From Basipetospora chlamydospora (lineage: Eukaryota; Ascomycota; Sordariomycetes; Microascales), in the NCBI GenBank assembly GCA_001599675.1, contig BCHP01000005.1, forward strand, positions 798,095-862,094: 64,000 bases of DNA. Direction: 5' to 3'. The notes below the pieces were generated by a model. It had not been told where the DNA came from and did not search any database. It was given only the letters and a program-made list of their open reading frames with translations. Positions 47,001-57,650 of this stretch are shown here, one piece after another; positions within the stretch are counted from its first letter, which is position 1; every line of letters starts with the position of its first letter. The position numbers and the translations under genes are program-made.

Positions 47001-49054
47001 AACCCTTGCTGGGCCTTGCTGATAATCCTCCGCTTCCGTATCCGTACCACTCCCGTACCCACCGTACGATAAAGTACATACTCGTAGGGAATCGGAGCCC
47101 AGTTCAAGGAGCAGCTGGAGCTTGCTCAGATTCGCTTTTGTATCGCTTCTTCCCCCCGGCGCCCTGTTCTGGCTTCCTCTCTCCCATCAAAGCTGAGAGA
47201 GCTCTTACCACGTTAATCCCGAACCAAAACATTTCATCGTCCCGAGAAATCGAACTTGGACTCGCCCTGCCGGGTTCATGCAACAAAGAACAGGCACCTC
47301 TTGAGCCATTATCCCAGGAATTTGGAAGGAAACTTCATCTCCAGAGTGTCTTTTCTGCACTGTCGAGACTTCCAATACCACGCCTGACACTCGACCGTGA
47401 CCGCCGCCGACACCGCCGTACCTTCCATCGACTCTTGTCGCCAGCTTCAAACTTCCACTCACTCTGTTGCCAATCCGACCGACAAACCGCCAATCCCTTC
47501 TCAGGCCGATTCGAGCTGCCAGCTTTGGGCTCATTATTTCTGCAGACACTCGACCACTTTCTGTCGCTCGCTACAATATCTGATTACGAGTAGTCGCGGC
47601 ACTTAACTCGAGGGCTTCCAGTCGTCTATAGTGTTGTTTCCCTTCATACATTAAGGGTACCGTTGTAAGGTTAGTGTTGGTTGTACCTTCTCCTTGGATT
47701 GCATGTGGTGGGGTACCAAAGTACGGTACAAAGGTTCAGGTCTCTCCAGGTACTTTGCGCCTTGTACCTCAGGCTTCCCGACTCTCAGCTGGCAGCTGCA
47801 CCTCTCCACTACTCCACCGCTCCACCACTCACCACCCACCACACTCACCACCCGTCTCCTGGCATCACATTGAGGACCCAGTGTTTTTTTGCGTCGTCTT
47901 CATCAATTTCCCCTGCAACGCTCACACTGCCTTGACACTACATACACAAGTACCTACCTGGCGCGCCTCGTCTTCAAGTTCACGTCGCCCCAGTTGGATG
48001 TGCACTATTATTTCTACGAGCGGAAAATCTCCCCCGAATCCTTCACCTGCCTCGAACTGTTTGGGTGGTGACCTCAGTTGCCCTTCTGCATGTGTGTAGG
48101 GTACCAAATCTTCGCACCCTGCCCCCTTTTACCCTGTCCAGACATCAATACATCACAACATCACAACATTCCCTTGACCACAAACAAGTTCGTCCTCCTT
48201 TGCATCACCCAAGGTCATATGTTCCGTCCCTTCTCTCGGCCCACGCGTCCGCAAGCCTGCAGACTGCCTTGACATCATTATCTTCATCTGCCGAATCCTC
48301 GAAACTGACACCTACACTGTCCAGACGCGAGAGTGCATCCGAACCGCATCCTCTTCCCTCCTCGTCGATACAATAATCGAGCCATTGCCTACCCTCCTTC
48401 TGTTACCTCGACGCAAACCCAAGGAACCCCAAACACAACCACTACCGCGTCAACGCAACCACGCCGACGCGTCGAAAGAAGCTGCATTCGACTTAGGGTT
48501 CCGAGCAAGTCATTGTCCACCGTTCCCTTGGACCCGACCACCATACCTTCTGAGCACCTCGACCCGACGATACATTGCGATATCCACCTCTAGGCATTGC
48601 CAGACATCGACTCACTACACAAACGACAAGCCCCGTGTGCTACGGCCTGCAACCAATCTACTCATCTCGCCGGGCCGAGATCAACTCACGCTACTCATCC
48701 TCTACAAGAGGTCGGGTCCTGTGTAGGACTTGGAGTCGCGCTTCGCCTAATCTCAACGGTCACGTCTGCCATTCTCGAAAAAAAGAAAAGGTGAGTCGCT
48801 AAATTCCCCCCTCCTCTTTTCACTGGAAGGGCCGTGTCCCTCGTACCCGTGCTTGGCGCATTCCAGTTATGTCGCCTGCGCCGGCGGTATCTCCAGTAGG
48901 CGCGAGAGCATGGTTGTCACCCTCTATACTACTATCTGTCTTGGGATCGCATAAAGCTAATCGCGTAGTCGTCCAACATAGATACCCAGCTTTCCTTCCG
49001 TATTGACAGAACGCGAGTGGCCGAGCCTGCGATACAAACCATATACATCGCCGC
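47001..49054 (+). other. Probable long promoter and 5' leader of the C2H2 gene
   Basis: About 2 kb rich in C, T and CA runs, without a credible gene. A possible 5'-UTR intron donor (GTGAGT at 48791, after AAAAGAAAAG) lies 260 bp before the start codon. Several short upstream ATG frames are present, which would matter for translation if the leader is transcribed. Leader limits are inference. Confidence 0.45.
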
Positions 49055-50611
49055 ATGAGAATGAAATCTCCTGCACCGGCCGAGGTGATGGGTATTGATA
49101 TGCTTGTCAATGCCAAGGGTGGTGCCGCAAACCATCAGCAGCCGACACTACAATCTATGCCGCCAGCGGATCATCAGATGTCCCTTCCCCAGCTCGCCTC
49201 CCGCCCACTGCAAGACCCTCTGGACCGAGCCGGCTCCCCCCACGGCTCGATACACTCGGGACACTCTCGCTACTCGACTCCACGCCCAGGAGACATTCCC
49301 GACGGCCACGGTCTCCCTCGCTCCTATCCCTCTCCGTCCGCGATGCTCCAGTCCCACGAATCACATCTTGCCCCTTCCATGACACTGCCTGGGATGCAGC
49401 CGACGAACATGACTCCACAATACCAGACCGAGTATAAGCCCGCGCCAGTCTTACCTGGAGCATGGGCCCAGCCAGTTCAGAGTATGGCCCCTCAACAACA
49501 GGCGCCCCCTCAAGGGCCCGTTAAAGCATACCCTTGCAGCACATGCGGAAAGGGATTCGCTCGACGCAGCGATCTTGCGAGGCATGGTAAGTTAGCTCTC
49601 GAAAGTACGGGAAGTTTGGCATCGTTCTTAACCACTAACTTATTCGCCTACAGAACGTATTCACACAGGCGTCCGGCCCCATGTGTGCGATTACCCAGAC
49701 TGTGGGAAGCAATTCATTCAGAGGTCCGCGCTGACCGTTCACTACCGCGTACATACGGGCGAGAAGCCCCATATGTGCGAGAGATGTGGAAGGGTATGCT
49801 TTTCTCACGTCCTATGCAAGGCTCTGCTTCGATTCAAGACTAACATAGTCACCGCGGCATGCAGACATTCAGCGACAGTAGCTCTCTGGCTCGCCACCGG
49901 CGCACCCACTCGGGCAATCGACCTTACAAGTGCCCGTATGCCAACTGTCAGAAAACCTTCACTCGCCGCACAACCTTGACGCGGCACCAGAACCAACACG
50001 TGGGCACTCTCGAGGAGGCGGCTGCGGCTACAGCCGCCGCGTTGGCGTCACGTCCCAACGGGGGACCAAGGGGCATCAAGCCAGAGATGGACCAGCTCTC
50101 GGCGCACCAGTCGCCCATGACAACGCCCTCTCCGGCCAACAGGACGGCGTCAATGTCGCCAAGCTCGCAGCTCGATACCGCCAACCTTCAGAGGCACCCG
50201 GGCGAATACCCGCAGTATGTCGCCAATAACACGCTGCCCGCCCACCTGAGGAGTGATTTGCACGTGGGTAGCCCTGCGACGACTTCGAGCGGTTACAACA
50301 ACGGCATCCGACCGACATCGCACCCGACGAGCTACCCGCCACCCACTCTCGAACCAAGCGTGGAGAGCAACCAATCTGGTCCTGGTAGTGCCGCTGGAAG
50401 TCCTCACATGGGGAGCCTCGGATGGCAGTCACCAACGCACTCGGGCTCACCGTCGCAGAACGGTACCGCGGCGTTCATGTACCCCGACCCGGACTATCAG
50501 CAGGCGGCCAATAACATGGGCCAACACAACATGAACCAACTTTACTACACGCATGGGCAACAACTCCGGCGGCCTCAGAGCACCGAGCCGAATATGGTTC
50601 CTATCTCATGA
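49055..50611 (+). CDS. Four-finger C2H2 zinc-finger transcription factor
   Basis: Exons are 49055-49586, 49654-49793 and 49865-50611; introns of 67 and 71 bp with CTAAC branch points, both interrupting the finger region; 472 residues. Four tandem C2H2 fingers: residues 161-181 (CSTCGKGFARRSDLARHERIH written in two parts: CSTCGKGFARRSDLARH, ERIH), 189-211 (CDYPDCGKQF...), 219-239 (CERCGRTFSDSSSLARHRR...) and 247-269 (CPYANCQKTFTRRTTLTRHQ...), joined by TGVRPHV, TGEKPHM and SGNRPYK linkers typical of DNA-binding arrays. Flanks are Gln/Pro/Ser-rich, with an Ala-rich helix (LEEAAAATAAALASR) right after the last finger. I recall close relatives throughout Pezizomycotina but cannot assign a named orthologue. 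It sits next to the large gene desert, as developmental regulators in fungi often do. Confidence 0.9.
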
Positions 50612-52668
50612 ATGAGTCTGCCCGTTTCCTCGCGGAAGGGGATGGAGATGCGTACGCGAGTGCTCGACCCATTACACCAGAGCATACCCCACCCTTTGGA
50701 CTTTCCACACCTTTCGGTTTCTTCCTTTCCTGCACCGCAACTAGATTCCTTTCGCCACCAATGACTCGATACCCTCGTCTTCAGTTTGATATGACTCAGC
50801 TGAGAGCCTGCCTACACCGGATCCTGAAGGACCGGGCGCGGCAGCACTCTTGCAGGATCAGCGGAGAGCATCTGTTTTCAGTGCTCACCCTGACTCGACT
50901 TCTTTAATGGCCAGCTGCCGGACATACCCCAGAGTCCCGCGAGATGGACACGCGTTTTCTTCTCTCTTTTTTCATTCATACATCCTCGGCTCCCGCTTTT
51001 CCCTGTTACGGGAAGACGATATCACCACTCCCAATGCTGTTAATGGGCCCACCAATGTGCCCCTTTTCCCATCTCTCCCATGGTCGTTTTTTTTTTCTTT
51101 TCTCTTTTCTCTTTTCTCTTTGGCGACTTCGGAGTAGTAAGGGCGGCCCTAATCTGAAGGAAGCCGGAGGGACGAGGAATGGAGAGGAAAAGGGATACGG
51201 GACCCGATAGCAGTTCTACTATACACTAAAGGCGAGGGGGCTGCAAGCGGGCGTGTTCTCTGTTTTTCCCTTTCCAATTTCATTTACACCTTTTATTCTC
51301 GTCATTATGTTTCAGTACTCAAAAAAGGCCTATAGAGACGGGGAGGGACCAAGGGAATTCGGAGAATATTGGCATGTTTTCAGGGGACAACATGAAGTAG
51401 CTCGGGCTACAACTGCGACCTGTTTTCTTTTTTTTTTCTTTCTTTTCCCTTTCCTTTTCTTTATTAACGTATGAGCAGAGAGATTCCCCTTTGTTACATG
51501 CCGGGTTGAGAATATAGACTTGATTTCTGCGGCTTTCCGAGAGATTGGAGATCTGTCTGTGATTAAGGATTGATGGGGGATAGTGATGTCAATTGGGTAC
51601 TGAACCTCGGCGTGAACTGGTAAGGAGGGCAAGGAGGCAAGGGGGCTGGGCCGGTGACATCACGAAGGGGGATTTTCTGTGGTCCGTGATCTTGGACCGT
51701 GCGATCCTACTCTCCGGACGAGGGGGCCGGTCCGTCCCGGGGGTCAATGGAAACGCCCGCTCCATCGATGCCGGAGTGCCTAACGAGCCCTCAAGCGCTC
51801 GGGGCCCCCGAAACGACCGTCGCTTTCCCTTGGCTGCACCCGTGCGCCCCCAACACCGCCCCCACCTCCCCAAGTCCGCACGCTACGTAGGGGGTTTGCG
51901 AACGGCCCCTCCATGTCGGTGAAGCTCTGGGCTGGGGGGAAGCTAGCCTCTAATATGTGGACGAGATGGAGTCCGCGGGGTTCCATGGAGCCTTTGCCGA
52001 AGCGTGACGAGTGGGCGGGTATAGCCGGAGATGTTCACTAAACAAACGGGTTCGGGGATTCTTGGATTAGTGATCCGGGCAAGCTACTGTAGGTTCCTTC
52101 GACGATGTGTCCCGTGGCGGACTCGGAGGAATGGAGTAAAGTGGAACTGGGCCGGCATGGGTAGGAGGGTAGGAGGATGGTAGGACGTTTGTGCCGCTCG
52201 AAGTTGTGTCTTTAACAATCTCGCCATAGGAGTTCAAAGACATGTTGGACGAGGGAGGGGTTCCCCATCTTCGTAGAGGAGGTTTGGGGAGAATGGGATT
52301 CGTCATTCCGCGGGGGGATGAGAAACGATTCCGTCATCCAGTGGGCTTCTCGCTTCCCTCATTATGTCCGGGGTCTAGGGGCCTGTGAGCTGGAGACTGA
52401 TACCCTGCTCTCCTACTCCATTCAAGTTGTTCCCCTTCGCATCCGGCGCACCCTGGCCAGGTCAGGGCTCCTCGGCAGTCCCCCTTCTCCCTCCACTACC
52501 GCCTCACAAACATATAAAGGTCTTGAGAACCTCAAAAGACAAAAGAATAGAAAGCGACCGCGGATATACTCCCAGGTCTCCAGTCTCTCAAGCGGGTGGC
52601 GAGTGCGGATAACATCTATTTATTTTCTTTCGCTGCAACGCACCAGGCCACTTCACTCCCCGTTCGAC
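50612..52668. other. Non-coding region with pyrimidine tracts
   Basis: 2 kb. TCTTT repeats at about 51086-51120 and a T-rich run at 51424-51460 suggest 3'-UTR and intergenic DNA. No gene is seen; the DsbA-like promoter should lie in the last few hundred bases. An upstream in-frame ATG at 52318 exists, but the extension has no family similarity. Confidence 0.5.
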
Positions 52669-53712
52669 ATGAAAATCGATATCGAGGTGTACGCCGACGT
52701 GCTCTGCCCCTACTGTTACACGGGGAAGAGGAACCTCGAGGAGGCCATGAAGAGGTATCGAGCCGTGGAGCCAGGTGTGGAGTTTGAGGTTGTGTGGCGT
52801 CCATTCTACATCAACCCGGGCATGAGAGATGAAGGTCTGTCTTGCTGTGCCATGCGCCCCCCCTTTTACATCCTTGGCCGGCCCGAGAGGACCCCCAGCG
52901 TCTACTTTTTTGGTGCTTCACTACATCCTCCTCTTCGTCTCGCTTCTTTCACAGCTCCCCACCCCCAATCCACGAGAGACCTCGGGGCGTTTCCTCCTTG
53001 GAAGCCACGGCGGGGCTTGACTCTCGAATTACCAACCAGGCCTCTCTGACCAGCGAATAAACCAGGCCACCCAAAGCTCACCCTCTACGAAACCCCCTCG
53101 ACGGCAACCCCGTCCACCGCCCCGGCCCTCCCCCTCCTCCCCCGCCCCTCCGAGTCGCCCATCCCCTTCCCGCTCAGGGGGACGACGGGCCACCCGCGGC
53201 CCGCGCACAAGCTCCTCCTCCTGGCCCTCGAGACCGGCGGGCCGGCGCTGCAGGGCGAGCTCGCGGAGGCGCTCTTCCTCGCGCACCTCACCACCGCCGA
53301 GTCCGTCTCGGATACGGAGTTCCTCGTGAGGTGCGCGGCGGAGGTGGGGATCGGGGTCGGGGAGGGGAGCGTGAGGGAGTGGTTGGCGAGCCGCGAGGTT
53401 GGGAGGGTGGTGGACGGGTGGGCGGCCTGGGCTGCTGCGCCTGCGGTTAGGGATGGCGAGACGGGGGATTGGAGAGGGGGAGGACGGGGAGGCAGAGGGG
53501 GATGGGTTGAGGCGGTGCCGTGTTTCGATATTGGGGGCAGGTATAGGGTTGGTGGGTGCCAGGAGAGTGATGTCTTTCTGGGGCTATTCCATAGGATCAG
53601 TGAGGCAGAGAAAATGGGCTCAGAGGGTTCAAGTCCAAGGGCCGAGGGAGGAGAGACCAAGAGGTGGAGACGTCGCTCAATAGGTGAGGGACGTGATACT
53701 GACCAGGCATAG
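52669..53712 (+). CDS. DsbA/FrnE-like thioredoxin-fold oxidoreductase, central part diverged
   Basis: Exon 1 (52669-52834) encodes MKIDIEVYADVLCPYCYTGK, with a CPYC redox pair near residues 13-16, and a WRPFYINPGM block typical of FrnE-like DsbA proteins. The C-terminal part carries LRGTTGHPRPAHKLLLLALE, AEALFLAHLTTAESVSDTEFL, a cis-Pro motif (EAVPCFDIGG) and RYRVGGCQESDVFLGLF. I join them with a 231-bp intron, 52835-53065, which keeps phase (270 residues) but uses a weak GTCTGT donor. The roughly 26 residues before FPLRGT are Pro/Thr-rich instead of the helical RL..G...GI.F sequence usual there, and a Gly/Arg-rich insert precedes the cis-Pro motif. So either the splice model is wrong in the middle or the gene is decaying. 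Start chosen by family pattern. Confidence 0.7.
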
Positions 53713-54102
53713 TTGACACGGATCTCAGGATTTTTCATCATCGAATTGAGGAGCTTCTTAGAGATTGATTAATTCTATGATGGCTACCTAAATAGATCCG
53801 AATATGAAAGGTCAGAAAACTGCAAGAACCAGCCTGGAGTCGCCTCCCTTCTCAGACCCAGCAAGACATAACTCTATGATTTATTTGTGTTGTATACCCC
53901 GATTTGCCCCTAGAACGCCTTTGCCATGCATTTTCCAAACGTCCCTATTCTTTGTATGTGTTCACAGTCCGTGCCACCGGAGGAGGGTCATGTTGTGCCC
54001 GCTTTCCGTCCGAAGCATTTGCCTCGCCCATCAGTCGCCACCGTACCATACCCTACCTTAGGGCACGGTTCGGGTTCGCGTCCCGGTTCGGGTACCGTTT
54101 GT
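53713..54102. other. Shared 3' region of convergent genes
   Basis: 390 bp between the DsbA-like stop and the TFIIE-beta stop. Nothing further is recognisable. Confidence 0.45.
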
Positions 54103-55014
54103 TTACCGCTTGTGGTTGCTAAAGTCCTTGAGCACGCCCTCCATATGCGTGTTCGTGACCTTGCCCAGCCTCTTGCCCGCCCTCCTCTTCTGCGTCTTCG
54201 CCTTCTGCGCCTGCGCCGCCCGCGCCGCCAGCGGGTCGTCGCTCGCCGGCTTCTGCCCCACGGCCGTGAGCTTGCGCGGCAGCTCGTCCGCGCTCGGCAC
54301 CCGCGTCTTGAGCCACATGGTCTTGAACTCCACGTCGATGTCCTGGAAGAGCGACGCGTCGTCCAGGTACACGTGCTTGGCGGTCCCCTCCTTCTTGGTG
54401 CGGATCACGAGTATCTTGTGCTCCATCTCCATCTCCGCGAGGACGGGCTCGCAGTCGGGCCAGCCGTCCTTGAGGTCCTTGACCGACAGGCCCCGCGTGT
54501 CCTTGCGGTTCTGCAGGAACTTGAGGAGCGAGACCTTGTCCTTCACGCCCGGGATGGCGGGCCGGTACGTGTACCGGCCATCGTTCCACTTCTGCTCCGT
54601 GACATCGGGCGCGGGGAGGAAGTCGACCTGCGGGTTCCGCCGGAGCAGCTCCGCAAAGCCCTCCTTGTAGGAGTCGGGCTGCTTGACGAGGCTCAGGTGG
54701 CCCAGGATCTCGTCGAGCGTCTTGGGCTCGTTCCTGTCGCGGAGGTAGGACGAGGCGAAGATGATTTGCGTGCGGATCTGGTCGCCGAAGCCCGTGATCT
54801 CGGGCTGCGAGTAGACAATGTTCTCCTGGCGCTTGCGCTTCGGCGGCGGGGTGGCCGTGCCCGCGGCGGCGGCGGAGTCGTTGCGCGAGGTCGTGGACGT
54901 GACCGAGGGGGAGGGCGAGTTGGGCGCCTTGGATCCGGGCTTGGAGATCTTGGAGGCTGCTGAGCTGAGCGCGCCCTTGAAGGCGGCGCGCTGGCTGTCG
55001 AGATAGGAAGACAT
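54103..55014 (-). CDS. TFA2: Transcription initiation factor TFIIE subunit beta
   Basis: TFIIE-beta acts in the RNA polymerase II pre-initiation complex, recruiting and regulating TFIIH. Single exon, 303 residues. The Ser/Thr/Pro-rich N-terminus ends in a PPPKRKRQENIVYSQPE junction. The first winged-helix covers QIIFASSYLRDRNEPKTLDEI to RRNPQVDFL, then WNDGRYTYRPAIPGVKDKVSLL. A second winged-helix-like part reads GLSVKDLKDGWPDCEPVL and HKILVIRTKKEGTAKHVYLDD. The C-terminus has the conserved MWLKTRVPSADELPRKLTAVG and a Lys/Arg-rich tail (KTQKRRAGKRLGKVTNTHM). The start at 55014 precedes MSSYLDSQRAAFKGAL, where the family begins; upstream in-frame Mets give unrelated sequence. Identity is secure. 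Confidence 0.93.
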   Translation of the reverse strand: MSSYLDSQRAAFKGALSSAASKISKPGSKAPNSPSPSVTSTTSRNDSAAAAGTATPPPKRKRQENIVYSQPEITGFGDQIRTQIIFASSYLRDRNEPKTLDEILGHLSLVKQPDSYKEGFAELLRRNPQVDFLPAPDVTEQKWNDGRYTYRPAIPGVKDKVSLLKFLQNRKDTRGLSVKDLKDGWPDCEPVLAEMEMEHKILVIRTKKEGTAKHVYLDDASLFQDIDVEFKTMWLKTRVPSADELPRKLTAVGQKPASDDPLAARAAQAQKAKTQKRRAGKRLGKVTNTHMEGVLKDFSNHKR

Positions 55015-56337
55015 GTTGGCGGTTGTTGGATCGCAAAGACTGATGGGTGGCCTGGACGGAAAGTGTGATGAAACAAGCGCAACGGAATGGTGGTTGAAAG
55101 AGCGTATCGTCGCAGTACGGGTGTGAGTCCGTCCCTGCGAGAGATTTGAGATTGATGAAGGAGTGGCGGTCGTGGACGTAGAAGGTCTCGCGGAGAGAGA
55201 TGTTGGTAGTGGGATATCGCAAAGTCTCAGTCTGGTGGTGAAGTTGGAATGAGGAAGAGTAGAAATCGGCCAGCTCACACTCCCCCAATGTGATGAACCC
55301 TTGCAACACAGAAATACAGAGAAATACAGTCTTCAATGGGAATGTACGGAGTAGGCGTTTGAGTTGCCTGGTTAAAAGTGCTCAAACACCGTCACAGATG
55401 TGCAGGTCAAGCCGTTTGCTTACATAAAGTCATTCAGGATGACATCATGTGACTCAAGCGGAGGTTTCGATTCAAGTTGATCCGAGTCCGTGTCTGCCTG
55501 GCACGAGGATTGCCTACAAGGACCCTTCGGAGGAGTGAGGCGAGGGCGGCACATCCAATGCTCCATTGTGATGCTCCATTGTGACGGGTTGTCTTTGCCT
55601 CGGCGAGAACTCGCCCAATCTGCTGATATCACAACTGCAGCTATGATCATAGTTGAGATCCCTTATATATCTACACGGTCGGCAGGGTGATTGAGGGACA
55701 CCATTTCCTCATCCCAGATAGTGTTTGCCTCAACGACGATAATCTTTCTCTGGTGTTGCGTGAGGTTTCGAACATGATTGCCGTCCATGGCTTCCAAACC
55801 CGCGGCAGAAGCCGGCTGGGGTGGGGAGGAGTTCAGGGGTAGTACAGTGTATAACACTAGGCCTCGCATGATGCAGGCGTTCGGTGCAAGTCCATCCATC
55901 CTGTCGCGAGCAGTAAGCGACATGATCCAGCTCGATATGCTCCATGCTCCAAGGGTGGCACTCTCGCCTGGAGTGCGAACAAGCGATGGAATGGCAGGAT
56001 CGGAGGAAAAAAAAAATCAATTAACGTATTAAAAAAGAACTGTTGTGTGAAGAACGCCTCAACCTCTTCTAGGTCTAGAACACATGGCAGCTAATGTCTG
56101 TCTGGCCGCTCATGACATGCCCAACAGATCAGATCTCGTCCCAGCCAAAAAGTACTCCAATAAAGACGGGACTCAAAAGCTCGCATCAAGCAGATTAATT
56201 CGCTTTCGCGAATCGAGTGAACGAGCGGCCACAGTCCTTCCAGCCTCGCCCCCGACCACGGTGATCCTTTTGAAGATAAAGGACCGGTTTTCTTGTCATT
56301 ACGCATCAAAACCTAAGTCTCTTCGCGGCCAAACACC
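55015..56337. other. Intergenic region
   Basis: 1.3 kb between TFIIE-beta and the 3' end of cytochrome b5. One palindromic 9-mer lies at 55345-55353. The first 250 bp are the likely TFIIE-beta leader. No gene is seen. Confidence 0.5.
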
Positions 56338-56947
56338 TTACGCGCTGAGGGCCTGGTTTTGCATGTACTGGTAGCCGTAGTAGGCGAGGGCGCCGCCGAG
56401 GAGGACGATCGCGTACATGCCGAGACCGAGGCTGCTGTTGTCGGTGGCGACGGTGGCCTGGGTAATGGAGGGATTGGCCTTGGGGGAAGGGTCGCCGGGC
56501 TATTTCGAGAGGAAAGACTCTTGGTTAGTTGACAAAATCCCGAATGGGGGCCAAGTGCGTTTGGGTCTGGGCCGGAGGACTAGAAAAGGGGGCGTGGAGC
56601 GGCGTCTTACCTGACGCTTAACGGTGCCGACAAGCATGGGGTTTAGCATCTCCCTGGCCTCGTCGCTGTGGCCGACATCCTCGAATGCCTCGGTGGCATC
56701 CTGTCCGGCGACGTCTAGGAGGACCTCCTCACCACCGCTGTTGAACCGGAATTAGCGACTGATCGCGTAACGTGGCTTCTAACGAAGGCTGCCACTGGGG
56801 TCAAATCGACAACAGGGAGAGGTGCGCAACTTACGGGTGCTCATCAACGAACTTGGTTAGGTCGTAGATCTTGTCGTGAATGACCATGTACAGGTCGTTC
56901 TTGGTGTTGTGCTCGGCAACGTCTTGGAAAGTAAGAGAGGCGGACAT
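56338..56947 (-). CDS. Microsomal cytochrome b5
   Basis: This tail-anchored haem protein donates electrons to desaturases, sterol enzymes and P450s at the ER. Exons are 56947-56835, 56737-56611 and 56499-56338, with introns of 97 and 111 bp; 133 residues. The haem ligand motif HPGGEE (His37) is rebuilt across the first splice junction, confirming it, and the second ligand is His in DVGHSDEAREML near residue 62. After the TVKRQ segment comes a Pro/Ser linker and a C-terminal hydrophobic anchor (LGLGMYAIVLLGGALAYYGY) ending YMQNQALSA. Length and layout are normal for fungal cytochrome b5. Identity is secure; ER rather than mitochondrial location is inferred from the weakly charged C-terminal tail. 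Confidence 0.95.
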
Positions 56948-57650
56948 TGTGTCGGTAATTGTCGGAAACCCGGGGGGCCGGTTGTCTTGGATAAGAGAAG
57001 GGAAGAAGAAAAGGGTATCTCAAAGAGGCAAGACGTTGATGAAAACAAAAAAAGAGCCACAACAGCGACGCGAACAGTTAACAGACGGGTTTGGGTAGAG
57101 AAGGGCTGGACCGGGATAAGAGAGAGAAAGTAGCTGGAAATAATCTCCCTGGGATCTCAGAAGGCAAAAAAAGTTGCGAAACGGCGGCACGGGGTGGAGT
57201 CGGCTCAGTGTCCCCGAATCCGTAAATTTATTAGTGCAAGGCGCAGGGATAATCTTAGTCTCAGGGACAACATTTCTGCTGAGCTGGCCAATCACGGCCG
57301 ATCCAATGTCAACAAACTGCCTTTTTCCTCCACGTAAACCTGCTGACTAAGATTATCGTCCCATACGGGAGACTTCGGATAACCCCACCGGTGCCGCGAC
57401 ATGAGGAATCCCCCCATACAACGTTGGGCGCTGTGTGGGCGTGTGGCCGTCTCGTTTGTACAAAGTCGGAACTGGTAGTGGGAACGAGTGGGTTCATATG
57501 ATCTGCCGTGGGAGAACCCCGCACCATCCGTCGGAGACGGAAGTTGCTAACGGGCCGGGCAGCGGAAGCACACTGTGCACGGAGTAATAGGTAATTATTC
57601 GGCCGTCCTTCTTCTCTACCTTTTCGCACCGTCCCTACGGCCCGGATCCT
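56948..57650. other. Intergenic region (cytochrome b5 promoter / capping-protein 3' end)
   Basis: 700 bp. Read on the minus strand, the part just upstream of cytochrome b5 is rich in C and T, as in fungal leaders. One degenerate CACGGAGTA motif lies near 57579. No gene is seen. Confidence 0.5.

Noticed and set aside
52318..52668. In-frame upstream ATG at 52318 for the DsbA-like gene
   Set aside because: It would add about 117 residues unrelated to the family; the fold begins at MKIDIEVYADVL.
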